This document shows positions 63,992 to 64,000 of a DNA stretch of 64,000 nucleotides, piece by piece; position 1 is the stretch's first letter, and the number at the start of each line of letters is the position of its first letter. A program made the translations under genes and the position numbers. The DNA lies in NCBI GenBank assembly GCA_036734025.1, contig DAIMZI010000007.1, forward strand, positions 1 through 64,000. The letters run 5' to 3'. The notes beneath the pieces are model-generated. The model had not been told where the DNA came from. It saw nothing but the letters and a program-made list of their open reading frames with translations, and made no database searches. The DNA is from DAIMZI01 sp036734025. GTDB taxonomy: Bacteria > Pseudomonadota > Alphaproteobacteria > Rhizobiales > Rhodomicrobiaceae.

Positions 63992-64000
63992 TGAAATCTG

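Overview
The window reads as a GC-rich alphaproteobacterial chromosome, most likely Rhizobiales-like. The grounds are the FnrL/FixK-type regulator, the TakP-type TRAP transporter, the bactofilin, the folP-glmM pair and the LigC-type ligase cassette. Codon use is GC-rich throughout except for one AT-rich islet at about 37.66-38.68 kb.

Region 1 (1-16.3 kb) is accessory. The left edge carries part of a gpW-like phage head-tail joining gene. A Tat-exported sulfatase and a devBCA-type ABC exporter follow. Next come three small secreted proteins (four-Cys, EF-hand and Ser/Gly-rich), a membrane fatty-acid hydroxylase, and a divergent OmpR-type two-component pair. A class A beta-lactamase, a decayed secreted S9 peptidase, a RidA protein and an alpha/beta hydrolase come after. 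A Fic protein is preceded by a duplicated array of TGCGGAGA operator-like boxes. The region ends in relics: a probable type IV coupling-protein fragment and a deleted antitoxin/PIN pair.

Region 2 (16.3-32.7 kb) is a compact selenocysteine and formate-dehydrogenase island. It holds fdhD, a selD fused to an N-terminal FAD/NAD oxidoreductase, a PhnDCE-like ABC transporter probably for an oxidised selenium species, fdnGHI with an in-frame UGA selenocysteine codon and SECIS-like hairpin, fdhE, selA, a Sel1-repeat gene, selB and tRNA-Sec (selC). The parts would work together as follows: the transporter supplies selenium, SelD makes selenophosphate, SelA charges tRNA-Sec, SelB inserts Sec198 into FdnG, FdhD and FdhE mature the enzyme, and FdnHI pass formate electrons to quinone. 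Two uncharacterised ORFs follow selC immediately.

Region 3 (33.7-49.5 kb) has PhoD, a DUF2189 membrane protein with an FNR-type box upstream, fnrL, a solitary AT-rich SIR2-like gene (candidate phage defence), a YadGH-type ABC exporter and a 1-Cys peroxiredoxin. A TakPQM-like TRAP transporter beside a haloacid dehalogenase, a NicO/DUF1007 metal-transport pair, an L,D-transpeptidase and a DedA protein complete it.

Region 4 (49.6-64 kb) is housekeeping and repair: bifunctional ATP sulfurylase/APS kinase, folP, glmM, a bactofilin, and the ligase-associated repair cassette (exonuclease plus ligase on the minus strand, divergent from Lhr-type helicase plus PdeM). A GNAT acetyltransferase, about 1 kb with no recognisable gene, and a CaCA-family cation antiporter end the window. 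All family calls come from motif reading alone; no database search was run.
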